Origin: Acidobacterium sp.
Lineage (GTDB): Bacteria > Acidobacteriota > Terriglobia > Terriglobales > Acidobacteriaceae
DNA length: 15,712 bases
Reading direction: 5' to 3'
Assembly (NCBI GenBank): GCA_003152595.1
Contig: PMAM01000109.1
Coordinates: 17,674 to 33,385 of the forward strand
The notes beneath the pieces were generated by a model. The model worked only from the letters and a program-made list of their open reading frames with translations. It was not told the DNA's origin and made no database searches. Below are positions 1 to 6,569 of the stretch, piece after piece. The stretch's first letter is position 1. Each line of letters starts with the position of its first letter. Made by a program: the position numbers and the translations under genes.

Positions 1-948
1 GAGCCGATGGTGGTGAGCCTGGGGTGCGAGAAGCTGCAGCCAGCGACACTGATGCCATCGGGAACATTTCCGATTATCGAGAAAAAGCCGTATGTGGTGC
101 GGCTGCAGGACGAGGAGCATCGCGGCTTCGAAGACATGGTGACCGCGATCATGCGGATGGCGGAGGAGCGGCTGGCGCGGCTGAACGAGCGGCGGCGGGT
201 GCAGCGACCGGCCGCGGATCTGGTGGTGGGGCTGCAATGCGGAGGGAGCGATGCGTTCTCAGGCGTGACGGCGAATCCGGCGCTGGGCTATGCGGCAGAC
301 CTGCTGGTACGCGCCGGAGCGACGGTGATGTTCTCCGAAGTGACAGAGGTGCGGGACGCGATTCATCTGCTGACGGCGCGGGCTGTGGATGCTTCGGTTG
401 CCAACGATCTGATCCGCGAGATGGCGTGGTACGACGAATATTTGCGGCGCGGGGCGACGGATCGGAGCGCCAATCCGACTCCGGGGAACAAGAAGGGCGG
501 CATCTCGAACATCGTGGAGAAGGCGCTGGGATCGGTTGCGAAGGCGGGAACGACGGCGCTGGTGGGAGTGGCGGGACCGGGCGAGCGCGTGACCCGGAAG
601 GGGCTGGTGTTTGCGGCGACGCCCGCGAGCGATTTTGTGTGCGGGACGCTGCAGCTGGCGGCATCGATGAACATGCACGTGTTTACGACGGGGCGCGGAA
701 CGCCATACGGGCTGGCGATGGCGCCGGTGATCAAAGTGGCGACGCGCACGCCGCTGGCGGAGCGATGGGCGGACCTGATCGACGTCGATGCTGGAACAAT
801 TGCGACCGGGCGGGAAAGCATTCATGAGGTTGGGGAGCAGATCTTTCGGATGATTCTGGAAGTGGCCAGCGGACGGAAGCAGACGTGCGCGGACCGCTGG
901 GGTCTGCACAACGACCTGGTGCTGTTCAATCCCGCGCCGATCACGTGA
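1..948 (+). CDS. garD: Galactarate dehydratase (UxaA/GarD family), 3' part
   Basis: The reading frame is open from base 1 and ends at the TGA at 946-948, so the gene starts upstream of the window. About 315 residues are present; the E. coli enzyme has about 520, so the N-terminal SAF-type domain is missing from view. GarD dehydrates galactarate (meso-galactaric acid) to 5-dehydro-4-deoxy-glucarate in the cytoplasm. The visible part carries the very conserved GarD blocks GLQCGGSDAFSG, GATVMFSEVTEVRD, DRSANPTPGNKKGG, AATPASDFVCGTLQLAA and FTTGRGTPYG, and the closing LHNDLVLFNPAPIT. These resemble GarD more closely than altronate dehydratase (UxaA) or the smaller sugar-acid dehydratases, though UxaA is the main alternative. 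The next gene starts 31 bp downstream on the same strand, so co-transcription is likely. The product would join the keto-deoxy-uronate pool that the KdgF/lyase genes further right also supply. Confidence 0.88.
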   Translation, partial: EPMVVSLGCEKLQPATLMPSGTFPIIEKKPYVVRLQDEEHRGFEDMVTAIMRMAEERLARLNERRRVQRPAADLVVGLQCGGSDAFSGVTANPALGYAADLLVRAGATVMFSEVTEVRDAIHLLTARAVDASVANDLIREMAWYDEYLRRGATDRSANPTPGNKKGGISNIVEKALGSVAKAGTTALVGVAGPGERVTRKGLVFAATPASDFVCGTLQLAASMNMHVFTTGRGTPYGLAMAPVIKVATRTPLAERWADLIDVDAGTIATGRESIHEVGEQIFRMILEVASGRKQTCADRWGLHNDLVLFNPAPIT

Positions 949-979
949 AGATCGCCGAATACTGCCGGAGAGTAGCCAG

Positions 980-1888
980 GTGCTGAGCCGGCGCGGGTTC
1001 CTCGCTCAATCGGCGGCGGCGACGTGTGCTCGGCCGTTGGGTGCGCTGGCAACTGGATTTGGCGAGGCGAAGCCGATCCTGATCGATGCGCATGTACACG
1101 TGTTTGCGCACGATCCGCAGTTCCCCTTTGCGCCGGGAGCGAAACCGCCAGCCCAGGATGCGACGCCGGAGATGCTGCTGGAGCTGATGCGCGCGAACGG
1201 CGTGGCGAGGACGGTTCTGATCCAGGTGATCCACTACAAGTGGGACAACCGGTATCTGGGGAGCGTGCTGAAGAAGTATCCGCAATATTTCCAGGGTGTG
1301 TGCCGCGTGAATCCGCTGGATCCTGCTGCGCCCGATCATCTGAGCCAGCTCACGGAGGAAGGTTTTCGCGGATTGCGCCTGAGTCCCGCTGCTACAGCGG
1401 ACGGGGACTGGATTCGCGGAGCGCTGATGCCGCCTCTATGGAAACGCTGCGCGGAGCTGCGGGTGCCGATGACGATCCTGGCGCCGGTGACCCGATTGCC
1501 GGACCTGATTCCACTGATCGAGGCGAATCCCGAGCTTAACGTGGTGATCGATCATATGGCCGATTGCCCGCTGCATCGGCCCGATCTGCTCGCAAAGCTG
1601 CTCGACCTGGCGCGCTATCCGCGGGTGTATGTGAAGATTTCCGATCTGTGGATAGTGTCGCAACAGCCCTATCCCTATCTTGACGCGCAGCAGCAACTGC
1701 AGCGCGTCCACGCGGCTTTTGGAGCGAAGCGGCTGATGTGGGATACGAACTGGCCGGTTTCGCTCCAGCAACTGCCGTATGCGCGGATCGTAGAGTTGTA
1801 TCGCGACCGGCTGCGCTTCTTCTCGGCCGAGGAACACGAGGAGATTCTTTACAAGACGGTGCAGCGGCTGTGGCCTTTCGGCCTGTAA
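980..1888 (+). CDS. Tat-exported amidohydrolase-2 / sugar-lactonase-like protein
   Basis: The protein has 302 residues and starts at GTG 980, seven bases after GGAGAG at 967-972. The N-terminus is a twin-arginine signal (SRRGFLAQSAAAT), which implies periplasmic export. The rest is a COG3618-type amidohydrolase TIM barrel: the beta-1 metal motif DAHVHVF (H38, H40), a central IDHMAD (H192), and the beta-8 block RLMWDTNWPV at 251-260. Characterised relatives hydrolyse or isomerise sugar-acid lactones (fuconolactone, rhamnonolactone, galactarolactone) or other small lactones. Lying 31 bp behind garD, it could act on a galactaro- or uronolactone, but the export signal does not fit a purely cytoplasmic galactarate route. 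One oddity is that the beta-8 Asp of the usual (G)(S/T)DWP motif is Asn257 here (codon AAC), with an Asp two residues earlier. The substrate is unknown. Confidence 0.8.
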   Translation: MLSRRGFLAQSAAATCARPLGALATGFGEAKPILIDAHVHVFAHDPQFPFAPGAKPPAQDATPEMLLELMRANGVARTVLIQVIHYKWDNRYLGSVLKKYPQYFQGVCRVNPLDPAAPDHLSQLTEEGFRGLRLSPAATADGDWIRGALMPPLWKRCAELRVPMTILAPVTRLPDLIPLIEANPELNVVIDHMADCPLHRPDLLAKLLDLARYPRVYVKISDLWIVSQQPYPYLDAQQQLQRVHAAFGAKRLMWDTNWPVSLQQLPYARIVELYRDRLRFFSAEEHEEILYKTVQRLWPFGL

Positions 1889-1979
1889 CGCCGGCCCTGG
1901 TTTCTCTCGGCAGCAGGCATCCGACAGCGCGAGCGAATTCCCCACCCCGTGCTTCGTGCTGCTTTGACTCCTGCGAGAT

Positions 1980-3182
1980 CTACCTATCCGGGCTGGAAAC
2001 GTCCAGGCCGACCCGGTGGATCAGGTTCTGGAAGCGGGGATCGCTGCGCAAAAAATCATAACCGGGCTCCACTTTGAGCGCCGTCATCGCATTGGACCGC
2101 AGCTCGTACGCTTTGTTGAGCCACAGAAGTGTGTGATCCTTGTCGTACACTCCCGCATAGGCCCAGGCCATGGCGGCGGGGTCGATGGGTTGCTGGTGGT
2201 TAGAGCGCTGATATTCTTCACGCGCATGATTGGCTTCCGCGGTGCGGCCGGAGCGGCCCAGAGTGTACGCAATCGTGGACCAGTACCAGGCCATTCCATA
2301 GAGCGGCTTGCATTTTTCGATGTCGGCCATGGCTTCGGCGAACTGGCCCTTCTCCACATAGACTTCCCTCACCCGGTGCGCGCGTGAGAAGTTCGGATCC
2401 ATTTCGAGCACGGCGTTCAGCTTGGTTAGGGCGCGATCGTATTGGCGCGCGTAGTAGAAGATCATGCCGTTGTCAGCGGCGATGATCAGGGATAGGGGAT
2501 CGAGTTCGCGGGCGCGCTCGCTTGCGCGGAGGGCCTCATCAAAGCGGCCTAACCAGGTGAGATATTCCGCGTACCACTGCCAGGCGGTGGCGTAGTTCGG
2601 ATTCAACTCGATCGCGCGGCGGTATTCCTTCTCGGCCGCCGGCCAGTCCCAGTCGTAGTTTTCGGTAATTAATGCAAGAGAAGTATGCGCTTCGGCGAGT
2701 CCTTCATCCAGTTGGAGAGCTTTGGTCGCCGCGGCGCGAGCTTTCTGCAGGGACTCAGCAGGCGGTGCGCCACTGTAGGCCGCCAGAAGAATGTAAGAGT
2801 CGGCCAAGCCCGCATAGGCCTGGGCGTAGTTCGGATCTTTGGCGATGGCCTGCTGAAAATAATTAATTGCCTGTTCGAAGCCGTCGCCCGTTCTCCTATT
2901 CCAGAAGTAGCGGCCCCTGACATACAGATCGTAAGCCTCATAGGAGGTGGAGGATCGGCGCGGCGGCTCCGCGGTAAATGCGAACTTGTCTGCACCGAGA
3001 GCGTGCTGAATTTCGCCGGCGATTTCCTGGGCGATCTCGCTTTGCAGGGCAAGGGTGCTGCTCAATTCGCGGTCGTAGCGCCGCGACCAGAGGTGGCTCA
3101 GGTCTTTCAACTGGATGAGCTGAGCGGTGATTCGGACCTTGTCCGCGTCGCGGCGAACGCTGCCCTCAAGAACATACTGCAC
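1980..3182 (-). CDS. TPR part of a frameshifted winged-helix/TolB/TPR regulator (C-terminal piece)
   Basis: This 400-residue frame, with a nominal GTG start at 3182, begins mid-domain with QYVLEGSVRRDADKVRI, the second half of a TolB/FlgO-like domain. It continues with about five to six TPR-like helical pairs, for example GFEQAINYFQQAIAKDPNYA, PAAEKEYRRAIELNPNYAT and GRFDEALRASERARELDP. Extending the frame upstream to 3208 reads DQIGRELG before it, exactly what should follow the N-terminal piece (3107-3901), which stops making sense at the same point. One missing base therefore splits a single gene of about 640 codons. TPRs normally mediate protein contacts; in this family they are periplasmic and probably act as the sensory or signal-relay part. 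An independent gene starting at 3182 is unlikely because it would begin inside a folded domain and has no clear ribosome site. The TAG stop at 1980-1982 faces the convergent gene ending at 1888. Confidence 0.75.
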   Translation of the reverse strand: MQYVLEGSVRRDADKVRITAQLIQLKDLSHLWSRRYDRELSSTLALQSEIAQEIAGEIQHALGADKFAFTAEPPRRSSTSYEAYDLYVRGRYFWNRRTGDGFEQAINYFQQAIAKDPNYAQAYAGLADSYILLAAYSGAPPAESLQKARAAATKALQLDEGLAEAHTSLALITENYDWDWPAAEKEYRRAIELNPNYATAWQWYAEYLTWLGRFDEALRASERARELDPLSLIIAADNGMIFYYARQYDRALTKLNAVLEMDPNFSRAHRVREVYVEKGQFAEAMADIEKCKPLYGMAWYWSTIAYTLGRSGRTAEANHAREEYQRSNHQQPIDPAAMAWAYAGVYDKDHTLLWLNKAYELRSNAMTALKVEPGYDFLRSDPRFQNLIHRVGLDVSSPDR

Positions 3183-3901
3183 ACCCAGCTCGCGGCCGAT
3201 CTGGTCCAGCGGGCCTTGCTGTTCTTGTAGTGCATGACCGAGGTACGCGCAATCACGCCCAGATGTTCGGGATCGAGGTTCCCCAGCTGGGCGATCATCT
3301 CTTCGGTCATGCCGTCGCTGAAATATTCCTGGCCGGCGTCGCCGGTGAGGTTTTCGAAAGGAAGGACTGCGAGCATGACGCGGCCGGGCACGGACTCAGG
3401 GCGGGGTTGGTGCCTGCGCCACAGGATTGCGGCCATGAGCGCGATCAACACCAACCCGGCCGCGGGTAACCAGAGCCAACGTGACTTTCGGGCTGGTGAC
3501 CGTTGCGGAGCAGCGATGGGTTCCTTTAGGGGCGGCGCCGAATCTTCCGCAGGGGGCGGAGCAGCTGCATCGCCGATCTCATTTACATCGGCGACAAAGC
3601 GGTAGCCACGGCCTGGGATGGTGATGATGTAGCTGCTGTGCTGCGCGGTTTCGCCGAGGGCTTTGCGGAGCAGGAAGATGTTCTGGGTGAGATTGGATTC
3701 CTCGACGCAGGAGTCAGGCCAAACCAGGCGCATGAGCTCGTCTTTGGAGACTGTTTCTCCGCTGCGGGCGAGCATGACGAGAAGGATTTCAGCCGCTTTT
3801 GCCGGCAAGGGAACGACGCTGCCGTCGCGCCGGAGCTGAAGCTTCTGCGGATCCACCTGCCAGGGGCCGAACTCGTAAAGCCGGTTCAAACGATGAGCCA
3901 T
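3107..3901 (-). CDS. Membrane-anchored winged-helix (CadC/ToxR-type) regulator, N-terminal piece of a frameshifted gene
   Basis: The start is the ATG at 3899-3901. Residues 8-106 form an OmpR/PhoB-type winged helix, with LPAKAAEILLVMLARSGETVSKDEL, VEESNLTQNIFLLRKALG and the typical closing IPGRGYRFV. A Pro/Ala-rich linker follows, then a single transmembrane helix at about 142-161 (WLWLPAAGLVLIALMAAILW). From about 175 a TolB/FlgO-like domain begins (LAVLPFENLTGD..YFSDGMTEEMIAQL). The frame is sensible to Lys-Ala-Arg at about residue 231 (base 3209), then turns into Trp/Ser/Arg-rich nonsense until a stop at 3107. The missing remainder is found one frame over (1980-3208). The intact protein would bind DNA on the cytoplasmic side and carry TPRs outside the membrane, a one-component signalling architecture common in Acidobacteria. 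The target is unknown; the secreted collagen-like gene is divergent and is one candidate. Whether the gene is truly broken depends on the accuracy of the read. Confidence 0.78.
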   Translation of the reverse strand: MAHRLNRLYEFGPWQVDPQKLQLRRDGSVVPLPAKAAEILLVMLARSGETVSKDELMRLVWPDSCVEESNLTQNIFLLRKALGETAQHSSYIITIPGRGYRFVADVNEIGDAAAPPPAEDSAPPLKEPIAAPQRSPARKSRWLWLPAAGLVLIALMAAILWRRHQPRPESVPGRVMLAVLPFENLTGDAGQEYFSDGMTEEMIAQLGNLDPEHLGVIARTSVMHYKNSKARWTRSAASWVCSMFLRAAFAATRTRSESPLSSSS

Positions 3902-4017
3902 ATGGCTCTCTTGCGAAGAATTGAGAACTTTTGAGCAGGCGCCTGAGGACCTTTGGTCGCCTTTGACGGCAAAGTTAGCCGCGCTGGGGAAATCGCGGGT
4001 GTCGAAAAACGACCCTC

Positions 4018-4026
4018 AGGATAGCA
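4018..4026 (-). promoter_or_regulatory. Candidate extended -10 promoter for the winged-helix regulator
   Basis: On the minus strand the sequence reads TGCTATCCT, an extended -10 (TGn) joined to TATCCT. It lies about 117 bases before the ATG at 3901. No good -35 is visible at the usual spacing, as is normal for extended -10 promoters. This is a call from one short motif only. Confidence 0.3.
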
Positions 4027-4230
4027 CGCTTCCGGCGCGCCAGGGCCGGGCTGCAGACACTTGCATCCTCGAACCGTTTTCGACTGAGCTGAACCCACAG
4101 AATCGAGACCCTGGGACATTTCGATGAAAGCACGCCTTGCCGCTCTACTCCTTCCACTGAACCGCGCCAGCCGTGATTCTGACGGATTGCGCGGGACCGA
4201 CGCTCAACACTCGGGGCAGGCCGAGGGAGG

Positions 4231-4257
4231 AGACCCTGCAGACCCTACAGGCCCTGG
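4231..4257. repeat. Three degenerate 9-bp tandem repeats
   Basis: AGACCCTGC, AGACCCTAC and AGGCCCTGG follow one another without a gap. They lie about 195 bases upstream of the collagen-like gene. They could be an iterated protein-binding site or simply low-complexity sequence; nothing decides between these. Confidence 0.4.
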
Positions 4258-4449
4258 GCGCATCGATGAACGCACGGTTTATCGCATGTCATGGTTTACG
4301 GCCAGAGGGGCAAGCGTGATCCCACCGGGTGGTTAAGGGGCCAGGTGATTTGCGAGGCGCGAACACTGGCGCAGGGCGATCTCCGATGAGTGGGCGCTCA
4401 CGATTCACATCTTTACGGCTACATCAATTCATTGGGAAGAGGGAACGGT

Positions 4450-5562
4450 ATGAAGCAAGTGAACAGGCTGGCGGTTTTGATTTTGGGCGTGGGGCTTTCT
4501 GCCTGGGGACAGGCGGTGCCATCACAAGTCGCCAACGTACAGTTGGGCAGTCCTCTGGGCAATCACGGAGGATCGGGCATTCAGGTGAATTATGCGGTGA
4601 CGGGAACGGGGAACCATGGTTTCAATGGATACGTTCAGTTCAGCCTCGGGGTCTTTCCGACGCTGACGCCGCCGCAGATTCAGAAGGCCACGCTGGTTCT
4701 CTATCTGGAAAACGGCGGCATTCCCGGCACGGTTGCTCTGTGTGAGGCGGCGGCGGCGTGGTCGGCCACGACGATCACGGGAACGCACGTGCCCAGCTGC
4801 ATAGCGGGCACGACCACCAACATACCCATCACGACGGCGCAGCTGGCCAATGGCGCTTTTATTCCCGTGGACGTCACGTCGATCGTGCAGAGCTGGTATA
4901 ACGGCACGGCCAACAATGGGTTCATTCTGAGCGGGGCAACGGTGGGAACCAACGTGTCGTTCGACACGGTGTCCAACGTCCTTGGCTATACGGTGGGCGG
5001 TCCGCCGGTGCTGGACCTGGTGCTGCAAAGCCAGGGTCCGGTTGGTCCGGTTGGGCCGGTGGGACCAGTCGGACCGATGGGACCGATGGGTCCGATGGGT
5101 CTTCTGGGGCCGGTCGGGCCGGTTGGGCCGCTGGGGCCGGCTGGTCCGACGGGGCCGCAGGGACCCGCGGGTGCCGGAACGCTCTACTACAACCAGGTCA
5201 ATTCCATCGGCGGATCGCAGGATTCCACGGTCGATGGGCTCTATTACCTGCCGGCGGGAACGTACATGATCTGGGCCATGATCATCGAAACCGGGGAGCA
5301 GAACGACTTCGGATCGACGTGCCAGCTGGAAGTGAACGGGGGGCCGAGCAATGGCGGATCCACTGTTCTGCTGTTCGACGACACGATGGTGTACAGCGGG
5401 CGTGACAACACTTATGGGAGAGTGACTGGAATGGCAGTCGTGTCGGTGACAAATCCGGGTTACAACACCGTCGTTACGCATTGCGGCACTGAGACCAGCT
5501 CGGGCGTTCATTTCGTCGGGCAAATGTTTGCGATGCCGATCGCAAACGCGGTCGCAGACTAG
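4450..5562 (+). CDS. Secreted DNRLRE-domain protein with collagen-like Gly-X-Y repeats
   Basis: The protein has 370 residues. I chose the ATG at 4450 rather than one at 4390 because it follows a purine-rich ribosome site (GGGAAGAGGGA, 4435-4445) and opens a good signal peptide: MKQ, a hydrophobic stretch at 7-17, and probable cleavage near GQA-V at 22-23. Residues about 27-190 look like a DNRLRE/CBM96-type beta domain (SGIQVNYAV, GYVQFSLG, ATLVLYLENG, IPVDVTSIVQSWYNG, GFILSG). Residues 196-243 are 16 uninterrupted Gly-X-Y triplets, 14 of them GPx, which should form a collagen triple helix. Residues 244-370 are a beta-rich head (DGLYYLPAGTYMIWAMI, STCQLEVNGG, GRVTGMAVVSV) resembling the trimeric jelly-roll tips of bacterial collagen-like fibres. 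It is probably an exported trimeric surface or matrix protein. No anchor is visible, and the function is unknown. Confidence 0.82.
   Translation: MKQVNRLAVLILGVGLSAWGQAVPSQVANVQLGSPLGNHGGSGIQVNYAVTGTGNHGFNGYVQFSLGVFPTLTPPQIQKATLVLYLENGGIPGTVALCEAAAAWSATTITGTHVPSCIAGTTTNIPITTAQLANGAFIPVDVTSIVQSWYNGTANNGFILSGATVGTNVSFDTVSNVLGYTVGGPPVLDLVLQSQGPVGPVGPVGPVGPMGPMGPMGLLGPVGPVGPLGPAGPTGPQGPAGAGTLYYNQVNSIGGSQDSTVDGLYYLPAGTYMIWAMIIETGEQNDFGSTCQLEVNGGPSNGGSTVLLFDDTMVYSGRDNTYGRVTGMAVVSVTNPGYNTVVTHCGTETSSGVHFVGQMFAMPIANAVAD
5035..5178 (+). repeat. Collagen-type Gly-X-Y codon repeat
   Basis: Sixteen consecutive triplets encode GPV (x4), GPM (x3), GLL, GPV (x2), GPL, GPA, GPT, GPQ, GPA and GAG. At the DNA level this is a GG(T/G/A)CC(G)-rich 9-bp periodicity. 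Such runs change length easily by slippage, so copy number may vary between strains. Confidence 0.9.
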
Positions 5563-5571
5563 CGGGCTGTG

Positions 5572-5600
5572 GCACACGGCCAGGCGTCACGTCCGTGTGC
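5572..5600 (+). terminator. Stem-loop just after the collagen-like gene
   Basis: GCACACGG (5572-5579) pairs perfectly with CCGTGTGC (5593-5600) across a 13-nt loop, starting 10 bases after the stop codon. No U-tract follows at once. It may stabilise the mRNA end or act together with the second hairpin at 5649-5692. Confidence 0.35.
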
Positions 5601-5648
5601 CTCTCTGTTGCGCTTCGATTCAGCCAGGTTGAAAACGGCTTATACGGA

Positions 5649-5692
5649 CTGCGGAAGGGTGAGACTCAATCGCCTTTCCGCAGATTATTTTC
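5649..5692 (+). terminator. Probable intrinsic terminator of the collagen-like gene
   Basis: CTGCGGAAGG (5649-5658) pairs with CCTTTCCGCAG (5673-5683) with one bulged base, and is followed on the plus strand by ATTATTTTC. On the minus strand no T-run follows, so it serves the plus-strand gene. It lies about 87 bases past the stop codon, between convergent genes. Confidence 0.55.
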
Positions 5693-5718
5693 AGAAAAGC
5701 TCCGCCGATCCCGGGAGC

Positions 5719-6567
5719 TCAGTTTCTTTCCGGCGCGAGACTTCCGATTACTCGCGCGCGAAGATCGCGATGCAGGCGTAAGGAGGCGGAGATCTCCGAA
5801 CAGGTACGGCGCAAGTGCTCCGCGAGGGCTGGGACCTGATGCGGCTGAATGCGCGAAGAAGCGCAGGAAACGCTGAGCGCGGCGATGGGGTTGTGATCCT
5901 GATTGAAGATGGGGGCGCCGATGCAGCGCGCGCCGATCTCGACCTCTTCGTCGTCGATGCTGTAGCCGCGGCGGCGGACGCGCTGGAGGGCTTGCATGAG
6001 TTCCTCGCGCGAGCCGATGGTTTTGTGGGTGAGGCGGACAAACGTCATCTGGTCGACGAGGTCGTGGACTTCGGTTTGCGGAAGCCAGGCGAGCATGGCC
6101 TTGCCCATGGCCGTGCAGTAAGCGGGGTTGGAGCTGCCGGTCTTTGAACCCTTGCAGACGCGGGCGGCGGGTCCGGCTTTGTCGAGATACACGACCGAGG
6201 TACGCTGCAGGACGCCGAGATGCACGGTCTCACCGAGGCGCTGGGAGAGCGAGCGCAGGGAGGGCTGGATCTGCGTGCGGAGGTCCACCTGCTCGACGGC
6301 GCGATTGCCGAGGGTATAAAGCTTGAGGCCGAGGCGGAAGCGGTCGTCGGGCGTGCGCTCGAGGAGCATGCCGCGTTCGAGCACCATGAGGGCGCGATGT
6401 GCGGTGCTCTTGTGCAGGTTCATGCTGCGGCAGATGTCGGCGAGGCTGAGCGGCACGTCACTTTCCCCGATGTATTCGAGGACGGAGAGAGCGCGGTCGA
6501 GGCACTGCAGACGATAGGGATCGCGGGAAGCGTTCACGGAGGTGCGACTGGGGACCTTCGGTGTCAT
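5719..6567 (-). CDS. IclR-family transcriptional regulator
   Basis: The protein has 282 residues. Residues about 20-80 are the IclR winged helix (LDRALSVLEYI, PLSLADICRSMNLHKSTAHRALMVLERGMLLER, FRLGLKLYTLG). Residues about 95-275 are the ligand-binding domain, with the familiar LGETVHLGVL, VVYLDKAG, YCTAMGKAMLAWLP, TIGSREELMQALQRVRRRGYSIDDEEVEIGARCIGAPIF and IAALSVSC. This family includes KdgR, which responds to 2-keto-3-deoxygluconate in pectin breakdown. The ATG at 6565-6567 lies only two bases past the stop of the PL5 lyase gene, so this is the last gene of a kdgF-lyase-iclR operon and probably regulates it. KDG or an unsaturated-uronate product is the natural ligand to propose, but that is inference. 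The gene ends convergently with the collagen-like gene. Confidence 0.9.
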   Translation of the reverse strand: MTPKVPSRTSVNASRDPYRLQCLDRALSVLEYIGESDVPLSLADICRSMNLHKSTAHRALMVLERGMLLERTPDDRFRLGLKLYTLGNRAVEQVDLRTQIQPSLRSLSQRLGETVHLGVLQRTSVVYLDKAGPAARVCKGSKTGSSNPAYCTAMGKAMLAWLPQTEVHDLVDQMTFVRLTHKTIGSREELMQALQRVRRRGYSIDDEEVEIGARCIGAPIFNQDHNPIAALSVSCASSRIQPHQVPALAEHLRRTCSEISASLRLHRDLRARVIGSLAPERN

Positions 6568-6569
6568 TG

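Larger units (their letters stand above)
3902..4449. other. Divergent 548-bp intergenic region without a convincing gene
   Basis: The region lies between the winged-helix regulator (leftward) and the collagen-like gene (rightward), so it should hold both promoters. On the minus strand an extended -10 candidate TGCTATCCT is listed separately. Short open frames here, such as one at 4124-4336, lack a ribosome site and recognisable protein character. A run of three degenerate 9-bp repeats lies at 4231-4257. I see no tRNA, riboswitch or insertion element. Confidence 0.6.

Noticed and set aside
1889..1979. Terminator between the convergent amidohydrolase and TPR genes
   Set aside because: No stem-loop with a T-run is visible on either strand.
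3182..3208. Treating the TPR piece as an independent gene starting at GTG 3182
   Set aside because: It would start inside a TolB/FlgO-like domain whose first half lies in the overlapping upstream frame; a frameshift explains both pieces better.
4124..4336. 70-codon frame starting MKARLAALLLPLN, briefly signal-like
   Set aside because: The hydrophobic start is short, the rest is low complexity, there is no ribosome site, and a longer supported gene begins at 4450.
5035..5178. CRISPR-like or tandem-repeat array
   Set aside because: The periodicity is 9 bp and codes in frame for Gly-X-Y triplets; there are no spacers.
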